This document shows positions 1 through 8,922 of a stretch of 64,000 nt of DNA, piece by piece. The position numbers were made by a program, and so were the translations under genes. The stretch's first letter is position 1. Every line of letters starts with the position of its first letter. Source of the DNA: Neomelitea salexigens DSM 19753 (GTDB lineage Bacteria > Pseudomonadota > Gammaproteobacteria > Pseudomonadales > Spongiibacteraceae); the NCBI RefSeq assembly GCF_000422345.1, contig NZ_AULP01000004.1, positions 186,001 through 250,000 of the forward strand, in the 5' to 3' direction. The notes under the pieces were generated by a model, which made no database searches, was not told where the DNA came from, and was given only the letters and a program-made list of their open reading frames with translations.

Positions 1-599
1 TGGGTCTGCTTGCGAATGCGGTAAATGATCGGGTCGCGCAAATTGATATTCGGCGCTGACATATCGATTTTGGCGCGCAGCACTTTCGCGCCCTCTTCGT
101 ACTCACCGTTGCGCATCGCCTCGAACTCAGCGAGGTTCTCTTCAGGGCTGCGCTCGCGAAAGGGGCTGTTTCGGCCCGGCTCAGTTAACGTGCCGCGATA
201 CTCTCGCGCCTGCTCTGCGCTAAGTTCGCACACGTATGCCTTACCGGCGTTGATCAATGCCACCGCGTACTCGTAGAGCGTGTCAAAATAATCAGAGGCA
301 TAGCGTACTGGCCCCGCCCACTGATAGCCCAGCCACTGAATATCTTCCTGAATAGCATCGATGTAGGCCTGCTCTTCCTTGGCAGGGTTGGTGTCGTCGA
401 AACGTAAATGACACTGGCCGCCAAAGTACTCGGCCAGACCAAAGTTCAAGCAAATCGACTTGGCGTGACCAATATGTAAAAAGCCATTGGGCTCCGGAGG
501 GAATCGGGTGACCAGTGAACCACTCAGGCGGCCTTCCTCGATATCCTTGCGGATGATGCCGCGCAAAAAGTTATTACCAGTGACGTCTTGTTCACTCAT
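1..599 (-). CDS. glnS: Glutaminyl-tRNA synthetase, N-terminal part (cut by window edge)
   Basis: Class I aminoacyl-tRNA synthetase that charges tRNA-Gln with glutamine in the cytoplasm. The reading frame starts at the ATG at 597-599 and runs off the left end of the window, so only about 199 residues (roughly a third of the usual 550) are present. The class I HIGH signature appears as [15 protein letters not shown] at about residues 33-47, followed by the FDDTNPAKE block typical of Glx-tRNA synthetases and the Gln-type segment [11 protein letters not shown]. The gene is divergent from ppiB, the same neighbourhood as in Pseudomonas. GlnS rather than GltX is favoured by the N-terminal [14 protein letters not shown] context; confidence is high. 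Confidence 0.95.
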   Translation of the reverse strand, partial: MSEQDVTGNNFLRGIIRKDIEEGRLSGSLVTRFPPEPNGFLHIGHAKSICLNFGLAEYFGGQCHLRFDDTNPAKEEQAYIDAIQEDIQWLGYQWAGPVRYASDYFDTLYEYAVALINAGKAYVCELSAEQAREYRGTLTEPGRNSPFRERSPEENLAEFEAMRNGEYEEGAKVLRAKIDMSAPNINLRDPIIYRIRKQT

Positions 600-749
600 T
601 GAATCGCATATCTCTTGGTTTATTGCGCCAGTGACAGGCGCACGATGCATAAAGGTTGTCGACGGCAAACGTAGGCCCGGTTTCGCCGCCAATACAAAAA
701 CCGTATTATAGCGGCTTTAATTTCGGCTTATAAGCGAGAATCAACGCAA

Positions 750-1244
750 ATGGTTATCTTTAAAACAAATTTTGGTGACATCAAGATCGAACTCGACTTC
801 GAAAACGCGCCCAAGACCGCAGAAAATTTTAAGCAGTACGTTGAGGAAGGCTTTTACGACGGCACCATCTTCCACCGCGTTATCGACGGTTTTATGATTC
901 AAGGCGGCGGTTTCGAGCCCGGCATGAAGCAAAAAGCAACCCGCGAGCCCATTGAAAACGAGGCAGACAACGGCCTCAAAAACACCGTCGGCACCCTGGC
1001 AATGGCACGCACCATGGATCCACACTCTGCCAGCGCTCAATTCTTTATCAATGTGAAAGACAACGACTTCCTGAACCACAGCGGCAAAAACATGCAGGGC
1101 TGGGGCTACGCGGTATTTGGCAAAGTCAGCGAAGGTATGGACGTGGTTGAAAAAATTAAAGCGGTACGCACTACCAGCGCCGCGGGTCATCAAGACGTTC
1201 CCGCTGAAGACGTGATCATCGAAAAAGCGGAGTGGCAAGGCTAG
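750..1244 (+). CDS. ppiB: Peptidyl-prolyl cis-trans isomerase B (cyclophilin)
   Basis: Cytoplasmic cyclophilin that speeds cis-trans isomerisation of proline peptide bonds during folding. The 164-residue protein is the normal PpiB length and has no signal peptide, which separates it from periplasmic PpiA. Family motifs are visible in order: [13 protein letters not shown] (about 49-61), the MA-containing core [20 protein letters not shown] (about 88-107) and [14 protein letters not shown] near the C terminus. The start ATG at 750 gives the typical N terminus [15 protein letters not shown]. lpxH starts four bases after the stop codon, so the two genes are probably co-transcribed, as in Pseudomonas. 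Confidence 0.96.
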   Translation: MVIFKTNFGDIKIELDFENAPKTAENFKQYVEEGFYDGTIFHRVIDGFMIQGGGFEPGMKQKATREPIENEADNGLKNTVGTLAMARTMDPHSASAQFFINVKDNDFLNHSGKNMQGWGYAVFGKVSEGMDVVEKIKAVRTTSAAGHQDVPAEDVIIEKAEWQG

Positions 1245-1247
1245 GCT

Positions 1248-1970
1248 ATGCGCAGTCTGTTTATTTCAGACTTGCACCTAGACGAGCAGCGCCCGGATAT
1301 CACCCGGGCGTTCTGCCAGTTTTTGCAAGACGACGCCTCCCAGGCGAACGCGCTCTACATTCTTGGCGACTTCTTTGAGAGCTGGCTGGGCGACGATGAC
1401 AGTAGCCCCCTCATTGAACAGGTCAAAACCGCCCTCCTCGAACTCAGCAATACCGGCTGCCAAGTGTATTTTATGCACGGCAATCGCGACTTCTTAGTCG
1501 GTGATGCATTTTGCCAAGCGGTCTCGGCAACACGCCTCGACGACCCCTGCGTGATCGACTTACTCGGCGAACCCACGCTGTTGATGCATGGCGATAGCCT
1601 TTGCACTGGCGACACCGAATATATGCAGTTTCGGGCAATGGCTCGCTCGCCAGAGTGGCAGGCACAGGTGTTAAGCAAAAGCCTAAGCGAGCGCCGCGCC
1701 CTCGCCAAACAGCTGCGCGCCGCCAGCAGTGAAGCCAATAGCAACAAGGCCGAAGATATCATGGACGTCACGCCCTCAGAGGTAGAACGCATCATGACCC
1801 AGCATCATTGCCAGCGACTGATTCACGGCCACACTCATCGTCCCGCGCGACATGCATTTACCCTGAACAATAAGCCAGCCGAACGCATCGTACTCGGCGA
1901 CTGGCACCGCCAGGGCTGGGTGCTCGATTGCCGGGATAACGAGATCGCGCTTCGCGCCTTCGACATTTAA
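1248..1970 (+). CDS. lpxH: UDP-2,3-diacylglucosamine diphosphatase
   Basis: Membrane-associated calcineurin-like phosphoesterase of lipid A synthesis; it hydrolyses UDP-2,3-diacylglucosamine to lipid X and UMP. The 240-residue product has the dinuclear metal site motifs in the usual order: FISDLHL (D8, H10), LGDFFESWLGDD (D41), MHGNRDF (N79), LMHGDSLCTGD and the C-terminal IHGHTHRPARH. Length matches the Pseudomonas/E. coli enzyme. It sits four bases downstream of ppiB. The presence of LpxH indicates a lipopolysaccharide-bearing outer membrane and places the organism in the beta/gammaproteobacterial group that uses LpxH rather than LpxI or LpxG. Confidence 0.96.
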   Translation: MRSLFISDLHLDEQRPDITRAFCQFLQDDASQANALYILGDFFESWLGDDDSSPLIEQVKTALLELSNTGCQVYFMHGNRDFLVGDAFCQAVSATRLDDPCVIDLLGEPTLLMHGDSLCTGDTEYMQFRAMARSPEWQAQVLSKSLSERRALAKQLRAASSEANSNKAEDIMDVTPSEVERIMTQHHCQRLIHGHTHRPARHAFTLNNKPAERIVLGDWHRQGWVLDCRDNEIALRAFDI

Positions 1971-2168
1971 ATTACGCACCAATTTTGGGCGCTCGCAAGA
2001 GACCACCCCAAACTCGCGCACTTTTTTTCTGCCGGGGCGGTATGGCATGCTCGTCATTAGCGCCCACACTGCACAGCGTAATCCGAAAGGGCCCAAAAAG
2101 ACTGGCATAAGTATTGCTTTATTACCCCGTAAATAACGACCAATACGGCAATATCAGGAACTCTCGGC

Positions 2169-3467
2169 ATGCCCCACCCCACAACGGCAACACCGCCAGA
2201 AAAGCCGCGCCTGCGGCTGGGCTTCATCCCCCTTACGGATTGCGCCCCCCTGGTCATTGCCTTTGAGAAAGGCTACTTCGCAGCGGAAGGTCTTGACGTT
2301 GAGCTTTGCAGGGAAACCTCATGGGCCGCCATTCGCGATAAAGTAGGCTTGGGAATCCTGGACGGGGCGCAGATGCTCGCCTCCATGCCACTAGCCAGCC
2401 GACTCGGCATTGGCGGTCCGCGTTTCGATTTTGTCAGTGGCATGGTTCTGGATCTCAACGGCAATGCTATTACGCTCAGCAATGAGCTGTTCCAACACCT
2501 GGCCGCCATTGACCCCCATTCCGCCCGCTGCCCCAGCGCCGCCGCAGGGGCGCTAAAGCAGCACCTTCAAGTGCGCGAGGCGTCGGCGGCGCCTTTGCGT
2601 CTGGGCATCGTCTACCCCTGCTCAACCCAGAGTTTTGAGCTGCGTTATTGGCTGGCGAGCGCCGGCATCGACCCCGAGCGCGATGTCGAGCTGGTCGTGG
2701 TACCACCACCGAAGATGGTGACCGCGTTGAGCGAGGGTAATATCGACGGCTTTTGTGTTGGCGAACCGTGGAATACGCTGGCAGTTCAACAACGACTCGG
2801 GCATGTCGTGGCGACCAAATACCAATTGTGGAACAACAGCCCAGAGAAAGTTTTTGCCGTCACCAAACAATGGAGCCACCATCACCCCAACAGCCACAAG
2901 GCAGTGCTTCGTGCACTGCTACGGGCCTGCCAATGGCTGGATAAAAAAGAAAACCGTCGCCGCGCCGCCAAGATCATTAGTCAAGCAGCCTATATCGCGC
3001 TACCCGAGGACACTGTTGCGCTATCACTCCGCGGCTTTTCTCAGCGCCATCACGGCGAAGCCCCGGAAGAAGTGGCCGACTTCCATGTTTTCCACCGCTA
3101 TTGCGCCAACTTTCCCTGGCTGAGTCACATCGACTGGTACATCTCACAAATGTACCGTTGGCAACTGTTAAAAACACCCATCAAGCTCGACGACACGGCA
3201 AGGGCCATTTTCAAACCCGACTTGTATCGCCAGGTAGCCGCGTCACTGGGTATTGATAGCCCGCAGATCGACCGCAAAACCGAGGGCAATCTGCCTCAGA
3301 AAATGCTGTTTTCAGACTCCCAGCAGTTGGGCCCCAATCAGTTTATAGATGGAAAAATCATTGCGGTGGGCGGGACCTTAACGTATCTCGAAGAGCTGCC
3401 GCTACCAGAGTCTGAGTTGTCGGCACTGCGACTTATGAACCCTCAACAGGCATCGGCACACGCATGA
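2169..3467 (+). CDS. nasS: Nitrate/nitrite-sensing NasS-type protein (cytoplasmic NrtA-like)
   Basis: Homologue of the nitrate ABC-transporter binding proteins NrtA/NasF. The protein starts directly with the binding fold (RLGFIPLTDCAPLVIAFEKG at about residues 17-36) and has no signal peptide or lipobox, so it should stay in the cytoplasm. That, and the overlapping downstream ANTAR gene, identify it as NasS, which in Azotobacter, Pseudomonas and Paracoccus holds the antiterminator NasT inactive until nitrate or nitrite binds. The length of 432 residues fits. Its ATG overlaps nothing upstream; the last codon and stop overlap nasT as ATGA. No nitrate transporter or reductase gene is present in the window, so the regulated operon must be elsewhere. 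A transporter subunit is the less likely alternative. Confidence 0.85.
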   Translation: MPHPTTATPPEKPRLRLGFIPLTDCAPLVIAFEKGYFAAEGLDVELCRETSWAAIRDKVGLGILDGAQMLASMPLASRLGIGGPRFDFVSGMVLDLNGNAITLSNELFQHLAAIDPHSARCPSAAAGALKQHLQVREASAAPLRLGIVYPCSTQSFELRYWLASAGIDPERDVELVVVPPPKMVTALSEGNIDGFCVGEPWNTLAVQQRLGHVVATKYQLWNNSPEKVFAVTKQWSHHHPNSHKAVLRALLRACQWLDKKENRRRAAKIISQAAYIALPEDTVALSLRGFSQRHHGEAPEEVADFHVFHRYCANFPWLSHIDWYISQMYRWQLLKTPIKLDDTARAIFKPDLYRQVAASLGIDSPQIDRKTEGNLPQKMLFSDSQQLGPNQFIDGKIIAVGGTLTYLEELPLPESELSALRLMNPQQASAHA

Positions 3468-4030
3468 GAGCGCTACTTATCGACCTAGCACCGGAGGATG
3501 CCAAGCACTTGACGACGGCTCTCGCTCGCGCCGGTATCGAATGCAGAAGCACTAAAAAGGATAGCGACCTATACGATGAGCTAGAGCGCTGGCCACCGGA
3601 GCTCATTTTCGCCCGCACTGGCTCGTCGCGGCGCGATGTGCTCGAACATGTCGCCCATACCCGGCGTGATAGCCCCCAAACCATTATCAGTCTCTTCGGC
3701 AGACCATCTGAGGGGATCGCTCGGCTAGCCGCCGAACTCGATATCAGTCTTTACGCGATCAGCAGCCTTCGCGACAGCTTGTTGCAAGCGTTGATTGATA
3801 TCGCGATTAGCGAGCTTCACAGCCATCAGCAGTTGCACACTGAAGTCGCCGCTGCACAATTTTCATCTAAACAGCGGCTGAAAACGCATGAAGCTATCAC
3901 CTTTATCGTTGATAACTTTTCGCTTGCCCCTCACCAAGCCGAAGCCCTGCTAAAGAAAAATGCACAGCGACAAAACCGCAGTGTCGAAGACATAGCGGAC
4001 CAACTGCTCTGCACCGGCGCAATGGGCTAG
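3464..4030 (+). CDS. nasT: ANTAR-domain antitermination regulator NasT, pseudo-receiver type
   Basis: RNA-binding antiterminator of the NasT/AmiR family, 188 residues. Residues about 1-120 resemble a response-regulator receiver fold (MRALLIDLAPED with D7 of the acidic pocket), and residues about 130-185 form the three-helix ANTAR domain, including HQAEALLKKNAQRQNRSVED. At the position where the phosphoacceptor Asp is expected (strand ELIFA followed by RTGSSRRD) there is Arg51, so phosphorylation is unlikely. This suits the known mode in which NasS, not a kinase, controls NasT. The gene overlaps nasS by four bases (ATGA), indicating coupled translation. It ends nine bases before the convergent miaE. 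Confidence 0.85.
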   Translation: MRALLIDLAPEDAKHLTTALARAGIECRSTKKDSDLYDELERWPPELIFARTGSSRRDVLEHVAHTRRDSPQTIISLFGRPSEGIARLAAELDISLYAISSLRDSLLQALIDIAISELHSHQQLHTEVAAAQFSSKQRLKTHEAITFIVDNFSLAPHQAEALLKKNAQRQNRSVEDIADQLLCTGAMG

Positions 4031-4038
4031 ACCAGATC

Positions 4039-4650
4039 TCACGCTGCAAGCAACGGCCCGCTATGGAACCGGAATACCTCATCAGGCGTGAGAATCAACT
4101 CTTTCTCTCGCTCACAGAGCAGCGCGACACGGGGCGCGATGGGCTCGTCTGAATAGCGCTGCGCAAGGCTTAAATAGTCTTTGAAATGCCGGGACTCGGA
4201 CTTGAGCAAGGAGAGGTAGAATGCACTCAGTTCGTCATCGAGTTCCGGTGCGATCCGCGCAAAACGCTCGCAACTGCGGGCCTCTATCAACGCACCACAG
4301 ACCAGGATATCCACTAATTTACCGGGATCGCTGCTACGGCACAGCTCTCGCAACCCGTTTGCGTAGCGTGCCGACGAGATGTGTCGGTAGGCAACCCCGC
4401 GTTTTTTCATTATCGCCAGCACCTGCTCAAAGTGTCGCAACTCTTCACGAGCAAGCCGGGACATTTTGTTGAGAAGATCCAGCTTATCCACATAGCGAAA
4501 CATTAGGTTCAGCGCAGTGCCCGCGGCCTTTTTTTCGCAGTTGGCGTGATCGATGAGCAGCTCTTCGGGGTGGGCTAAGGCCGCATCAACCCATTCATTG
4601 GGCGTCTCGCAGGAGAGAAAATCCAGAATTTCAGAAATGTCGACGGCCAT
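4039..4650 (-). CDS. miaE: tRNA 2-methylthio-N6-isopentenyladenosine-37 hydroxylase
   Basis: Non-haem diiron monooxygenase that hydroxylates the isopentenyl group of ms2i6A37 in tRNA to give ms2io6A. Diiron ligands of the ferritin-like fold are visible as E39, E70xxH73 (in REELRHFEQV), E123 (LIEARSCERF) and E152xxH155 (SESRHFKDYL). I chose the ATG at 4650 over the GTG two codons upstream because an AGGG lies eight bases before it; this gives 203 residues, within the range of family members. The gene is transcribed away from the DUF1289 gene upstream and converges on nasT with nine bases between them. Confidence 0.92.
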   Translation of the reverse strand: MAVDISEILDFLSCETPNEWVDAALAHPEELLIDHANCEKKAAGTALNLMFRYVDKLDLLNKMSRLAREELRHFEQVLAIMKKRGVAYRHISSARYANGLRELCRSSDPGKLVDILVCGALIEARSCERFARIAPELDDELSAFYLSLLKSESRHFKDYLSLAQRYSDEPIAPRVALLCEREKELILTPDEVFRFHSGPLLAA

Positions 4651-4699
4651 ACTCACTGCCCTGAAAAACGCGGAAGTATATCAGCACGATGGGCCGGCC

Positions 4700-5167
4700 T
4701 CAGCCCTCTTTTTGCATGTAACGACCGATGTAGCGCTCGTAGTGAGCCTGCGAAAGCAGATAGAACTCGCGGTCAATGGCCTCCCGCAATTCCATCAGGC
4801 TACTGTCGCGCCAGACACTATCGACAACAAAGCCATACTTTCGCGGCTCTGTTATTTGCCCGGCACCGGCGCGCAGCAATTGAAACAACCATATATAAGG
4901 GTCTTTCTGAGCGGGATAGCGCACACGTTGCACGCCCAACTGCCAGGCCAGCAGCTCCGCATTAATAATATGAAGTTTGTCCTGCATCACCTGCACCAGG
5001 AACTGGTCCAGGCGTTCGTCAATGATGCGCTTCTGCTCCTGGCTGTAGCTATTCCAGTGAATCACCTCGTGACAAAAACGCTTGCAGCCACGGCAAACAT
5101 CGTCACCGATACCAGTAGAGCAAACACCAATACAGGGTGTCGCCACACGGCGTAGCAAATCAGACAA
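4700..5167 (-). CDS. DUF1289 cysteine-cluster protein with long C-terminal extension
   Basis: Small cytoplasmic protein of unknown function. The N-terminal part carries the DUF1289 pattern: CIGVCSTGIGDDVCRGCKR followed by E and W residues, four cysteines presumed to bind a metal or iron-sulfur cluster. I place the start at the TTG at 5165-5167, five bases after a GGGAG ribosome-binding site, giving 155 residues; a longer in-frame TTG at 5230 lacks such a site. Most DUF1289 proteins are about 60-90 residues, so the roughly 95-residue C-terminal region here, rich in aromatic residues and ending YIGRYMQKEG, is an added part I do not recognise. It lies just upstream of miaE on the same strand and may be co-transcribed with it. 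Confidence 0.75.
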   Translation of the reverse strand: MSDLLRRVATPCIGVCSTGIGDDVCRGCKRFCHEVIHWNSYSQEQKRIIDERLDQFLVQVMQDKLHIINAELLAWQLGVQRVRYPAQKDPYIWLFQLLRAGAGQITEPRKYGFVVDSVWRDSSLMELREAIDREFYLLSQAHYERYIGRYMQKEG

Positions 5168-5581
5168 AACAACTCCCGAGAACGTTTTTAAACGAGGCAA
5201 AAGAGTAAGCGAGCGCGCCCCCTGAAACAAGGGTCAGCCCACTGCCAAAAATAGGTGAATACCAGTGCCCCCGCGCCGACCTTTCCAGGCGGGGCGGCAC
5301 ACTCACCACTTGCGGCACCAACGCCGCTATCGTCGTTAAGGTAGCCAAATCACTGCATTATTCACGTTTATGTTACGTCGGCGGTGGCTTTTTGGAGGAA
5401 AACCGCAGCAGTGGTAATAATCCTGTCGATATCCGCGCCCTATTCTTAACAAACCTTAACCTGGGTAGGGTTTTTCAGTATACTTGCCACCCCATTTCGC
5501 ATCGATGACGGGCATCGATAGCCCCGGCCTCCGGCGATCCCGGACTACGGGTACCGAAACTGATAGAGAGAGGAGTTAACA
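5168..5581. other. 414-bp intergenic region before acnB
   Basis: The only stretch longer than 300 bp without a gene. The part nearest the DUF1289 gene (about 5168-5340) is GC-rich and I see no conserved gene in it; the short reading frame there (5160-5348, minus) has no family resemblance. The acnB-proximal half holds a sigma70-like promoter and a direct repeat of GCATCGAT (first copy near 5499-5506, second about 15 bases later) between the promoter and the acnB start. The region must also carry the promoter for the minus-strand DUF1289/miaE genes, which I could not locate. Confidence 0.5.
5456..5484 (+). promoter_or_regulatory. Probable sigma70 promoter of acnB
   Basis: TTAACC (5456-5461) and TATACT (5479-5484) are separated by 17 bp, matching the -35/-10 consensus at 4 of 6 and 5 of 6 positions. 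The spacing and orientation suit transcription of acnB, leaving a leader of about 90 bases. Identified by eye only. Confidence 0.5.
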
Positions 5582-8209
5582 GTGCTAGAAGCATATCGCA
5601 AGCATGTCGAGGAGCGCGCGGCGCAGGGCATCGTCCCCAAGCCCCTGAACGCAGAGCAAGTAGCCGGCTTAGTTGAGCTACTCAAGAATCCGCCAGCCGG
5701 TGAAGAAGAGACGCTGGTGGACCTGATCTCGAACCGCGTGCCACCGGGCGTAGATGAAGCCGCCTACGTAAAAGCAGGCTTCCTGTCTGCCATCGTTAAA
5801 GGCGAGGCTAGCAGCCCTCTCATCACCAAAGAAGAAGCCGTTAAACTGCTGGGCAATATGCACGGCGGCTACAACATCGCAACACTGGTTGAACTCCTCG
5901 ACGACGCAGCACTGGCTCCTCTGGCTGCCGAAGAGCTCAAGCACACATTGCTGATGTTTGATGCCTTCCACGACGTGGAAGAAAAAGCCAAAGCCGGTAA
6001 CGAGCTGGCTAAAGCGGTTATGCAAAGCTGGGCAGATGGCGAATGGTTCACCAGCCGCGATGACGTGCCCGAAAGCATTGTTAAAACTGTCTTCAAGGTG
6101 ACTGGCGAAACCAACACCGATGACCTGTCACCCGCGCCAGACGCGTGGTCGCGTCCTGATATCCCGCTGCACGCACTGGCCATGTACAAAATGGAGCGCG
6201 ACGGCATCAAGCCTGACGAGCAAGGCAAAATTGGTCCCTTGGCCCAAATTGCTGAGCTGGAGAAGAAAGGCCACCCAATCGCAATGGTTGGCGACGTTGT
6301 TGGCACGGGCTCTTCACGTAAATCTGCTACCAACTCGGTACTGTGGTTCTTCGGTGACGACATCCCCGGCGTGCCTAACAAGCGCGGTGGCGGTGTGTGT
6401 ATTGGCGGCAAGGTTGCCCCTATCTTCTACAACACCATGGAAGATGCTGGCGCCCTGGTTTTTGAAGCCGACGTTGAAAAACTCAACATGGGCGATGTGA
6501 TTGAAATTCGCCCCTATGACGGCGTGATCAAGAACGTTGAAACTGGCGAAACTCTCAGCGAATTCAGCCTGAAATCCGACGTCCTGCTGGATGAAGTGCG
6601 CGCTGGTGGCCGTATCAACCTGATCATCGGCCGTGGTCTGACCACAAAAGCACGCGAATCATTAGGCCTGGAGCCCTCGACTCTGTTCCGCGTGCCTTCG
6701 CAGCCCGCCGACACTGGCAAAGGCTTCACATTGGCCCAGAAAATGGTCGGACGCGCTTGCGGCCTGCCCGAAGGCCAAGGCGTACGCCCCGGCACTTACT
6801 GCGAGCCCAAAATGACTACCGTCGGCTCTCAGGACACCACTGGCCCGATGACCCGCGACGAGCTGAAAGATCTGGCCTGCCTCGGTTTCTCTGCCGACCT
6901 GACCATGCAGTCTTTCTGCCACACCGCGGCTTACCCCAAGCCCGTTGACATCGACACCCAGCACAGCCTGCCAGACTTCATTATGACGCGCGGCGGTGTC
7001 TCTCTGCGCCCCGGCGACGGCATCATCCACAGCTGGCTGAACCGCATGCTGCTTCCTGACACAGTCGGTACTGGCGGCGACTCTCACACCCGCTTCCCAA
7101 TGGGTATCTCCTTCCCTGCGGGTTCTGGTCTGGTCGCTTTTGCTGCAGCCACTGGCGTTATGCCACTGGATATGCCCGAGTCTGTGCTGGTGCGCTTTAA
7201 AGGCGAAATGCAGCCCGGTATTACCCTGCGCGATCTGGTTCACGCGATTCCCTACCAAGCCATCAAAGATGGTCACCTGACGGTTGAGAAAAAAGGCAAG
7301 AAGAACATCTTCTCTGGCCGCATTCTCGAGATCGAAGGTTTGGAAGGCCTGACGGTAGAACAAGCCTTTGAATTGTCTGACGCCTCTGCTGAGCGCTCTG
7401 CTGCGGGCTGTACCATCAAGCAAGGTATCGAGGAAATTTCAGAATACCTGCGTTCAAACATCACCCTGCTGCGCTGGATGATCAGCGAAGGCTACGGCGA
7501 TGCACGCACACTTGAGCGTCGCGCTCGCAAAATGGAAGAGTGGCTAGCCAACCCAAGCCTGCTCGAAGGCGATGCAGATGCGGAATACGCAGCAGTTATC
7601 GAAATCGACCTGGACCAGCTGACCGAGCCCGTGGTTTGCTGCCCGAACGACCCAGACGATGCCAAACTGTTGTCTGAAGTTGCCGGCGACAAAGTTGATG
7701 AAGTCTTTATCGGTAGCTGCATGACCAATATCGGTCACTTCCGCGCAGCCGGTAAACTGCTGGACGCCCACAAAGGCAGCCTCTCTACCCGTCTGTGGTT
7801 GTCGCCACCAACCAAGATGGACCAGCACACGCTGATGGAAGAAGGTTACTACAACATCTTCGGTGCCGCTGGCGCGCGTATGGAAATGCCAGGATGCTCG
7901 CTGTGTATGGGTAACCAAGCACGTGTTGCCGATGGAGCCACGGTGCTGTCTACGTCTACACGTAACTTCCCCAACCGCTTGGGTACTGGCGCCAACGTTT
8001 ACCTGACCTCAGCCGAGCTGGCAGCGGTTGGCGCGATTGTTGGTCGCCTGCCTACGCCTGCAGAGTACTTGGAATACACTCAAAACCTGAAGAGCATGTC
8101 AGCGGACATTTACCGCTACATGAACTTCGATCAAATTGAGTCCTTCCAGAAAGGCGCTGAAGAAGGTGCGCGCATTGCCTCAGTAGAGATTACTGAAGTT
8201 TCTGCCTAA
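5582..8209 (+). CDS. acnB: Aconitate hydratase B
   Basis: Main TCA-cycle aconitase, interconverting citrate and isocitrate through cis-aconitate with a [4Fe-4S] cluster. At 875 residues it is slightly longer than E. coli AcnB (865). The domain order is that of AcnB: an N-terminal HEAT-like helical region (about 1-160), the swivelling domain next ([22 protein letters not shown] near 180-200, with [12 protein letters not shown]), then the catalytic domains. Cluster ligands are in [12 protein letters not shown] (about 710) and [11 protein letters not shown] (about 772-775). The start is a GTG at 5582-5584 preceded by AGAGAGGAG. It is a single-gene unit with its own promoter and intrinsic terminator. 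Confidence 0.98.
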   Translation: MLEAYRKHVEERAAQGIVPKPLNAEQVAGLVELLKNPPAGEEETLVDLISNRVPPGVDEAAYVKAGFLSAIVKGEASSPLITKEEAVKLLGNMHGGYNIATLVELLDDAALAPLAAEELKHTLLMFDAFHDVEEKAKAGNELAKAVMQSWADGEWFTSRDDVPESIVKTVFKVTGETNTDDLSPAPDAWSRPDIPLHALAMYKMERDGIKPDEQGKIGPLAQIAELEKKGHPIAMVGDVVGTGSSRKSATNSVLWFFGDDIPGVPNKRGGGVCIGGKVAPIFYNTMEDAGALVFEADVEKLNMGDVIEIRPYDGVIKNVETGETLSEFSLKSDVLLDEVRAGGRINLIIGRGLTTKARESLGLEPSTLFRVPSQPADTGKGFTLAQKMVGRACGLPEGQGVRPGTYCEPKMTTVGSQDTTGPMTRDELKDLACLGFSADLTMQSFCHTAAYPKPVDIDTQHSLPDFIMTRGGVSLRPGDGIIHSWLNRMLLPDTVGTGGDSHTRFPMGISFPAGSGLVAFAAATGVMPLDMPESVLVRFKGEMQPGITLRDLVHAIPYQAIKDGHLTVEKKGKKNIFSGRILEIEGLEGLTVEQAFELSDASAERSAAGCTIKQGIEEISEYLRSNITLLRWMISEGYGDARTLERRARKMEEWLANPSLLEGDADAEYAAVIEIDLDQLTEPVVCCPNDPDDAKLLSEVAGDKVDEVFIGSCMTNIGHFRAAGKLLDAHKGSLSTRLWLSPPTKMDQHTLMEEGYYNIFGAAGARMEMPGCSLCMGNQARVADGATVLSTSTRNFPNRLGTGANVYLTSAELAAVGAIVGRLPTPAEYLEYTQNLKSMSADIYRYMNFDQIESFQKGAEEGARIASVEITEVSA

Positions 8210-8226
8210 GCCATTGCGTTAAAATC

Positions 8227-8251
8227 AAGCCGCCTTCGGGCGGCTTTTTTT
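8227..8251 (+). terminator. Rho-independent terminator of acnB
   Basis: An eight-base stem, AAGCCGCC / GGCGGCTT, with a stable TTCG tetraloop and a following run of T residues ending at 8251, located 18 bases after the acnB stop codon. Classic intrinsic terminator. Confidence 0.93.
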
Positions 8252-8443
8252 GTGCCTGCAAAACGCGAAAGTCTATTAGCGCTAATCGTCATTGCATGGG
8301 CTGCGGCGATAACCTCGCCAATCAACTGGGCGCGGCACGGAGAAACAAAGAAGTTAGCTACAAGGCATAGCGTAGTGGCTGTTTTGCCACAACTCAAAGG
8401 GCTAGAAGCGACACTCGCCTCCAGCGGCACGTATTAACCCGGT

Positions 8444-8800
8444 CTAGAAAGCCTCAGGGGAAAAGCCTGTCACCTCATCAAGCCCCATCTCGCGCCCCAG
8501 TGCGGTAAGCGGGTGCACAACCACCAAGCCTTTTACCGATTTTTTCAATTTACCCATGTCAGCTTGCTCGGCCTTGCTTAGCGCCCGCTTGAACTTCATT
8601 GCCTGCAACATTTCAGCCTTGCTGTTGTTACTGCGTGACTGCTGCCCTTTTATACTGGCACGTCGTTTTTCCAATGCCGCAATTTCACGGTCAAATTGAG
8701 CGATCAAGATATCATCACCCCGACTCACCGCCGCTTGACGCTTTCGGCGCTGTAAATCGAGCTTGTTATTAATTTGCTGAATTTCTTTATTGAGGTTCAC
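8444..8800 (-). CDS. yibL: YibL-family (DUF2810) ribosome-associated protein
   Basis: Small 118-residue protein. The C-terminal 45 residues closely match E. coli YibL: QADMGKLKKSVKGLVVVHP followed by TALGREMGL and the ending TGFSPEAF. The N-terminal part (about 1-60) is a charged helical segment with heptad spacing, likely coiled coil. E. coli YibL has been found with ribosomes, but its function is not established. The start is GTG at 8798-8800 with AAAGGA seven bases upstream. It is divergent from yebG, and the LexA box between them could in principle affect both genes, though it is closer to yebG. No partner gene on its strand nearby. Confidence 0.85.
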   Translation of the reverse strand: MNLNKEIQQINNKLDLQRRKRQAAVSRGDDILIAQFDREIAALEKRRASIKGQQSRSNNSKAEMLQAMKFKRALSKAEQADMGKLKKSVKGLVVVHPLTALGREMGLDEVTGFSPEAF

Positions 8801-8874
8801 TACCCGGTCCTTTTACCCACGGCTACGGCGCGCAGTGTAACAAAAGCGACGCCTTATTCCCCTTGAAACAATAA

Positions 8875-8890
8875 CTGTATACATATACAG
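8875..8890. promoter_or_regulatory. LexA (SOS) box upstream of yebG
   Basis: CTGTATACATATACAG is a perfect palindrome with the CTGT-N8-ACAG form of the gammaproteobacterial LexA operator. It ends 32 bases before the yebG ATG and lies just downstream of a possible -35 element, TTGAAA (8863-8868), so bound LexA would block the promoter. yebG is an SOS gene in E. coli, which supports the assignment. Confidence 0.92.
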
Positions 8891-8922
8891 TTATAAAAAA
8901 TCACTACAGCAAGAGGTGAACC

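Noticed and set aside
741-1238. 165-codon open frame opposite ppiB
   Set aside because: Nearly same length as ppiB but no family similarity; ppiB is unmistakable on the other strand.
4553-5155. 200-codon plus-strand frame across the miaE start and the DUF1289 gene
   Set aside because: It covers two recognisable minus-strand genes and their promoter gap; sequence has no known domain.
5160-5348. 62-codon minus-strand frame before the DUF1289 gene
   Set aside because: No similarity, and it overlaps the likely promoter region of the DUF1289/miaE genes.
6662-7423. 253-codon open frame on the minus strand
   Set aside because: Antisense to acnB; composition (many His, Gln, Arg) is typical for a reverse-frame shadow.
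8252-8437. 61-codon frame after the acnB terminator
   Set aside because: It begins within the terminator T-run region with no ribosome-binding site and no similarity; the gap is better left empty.
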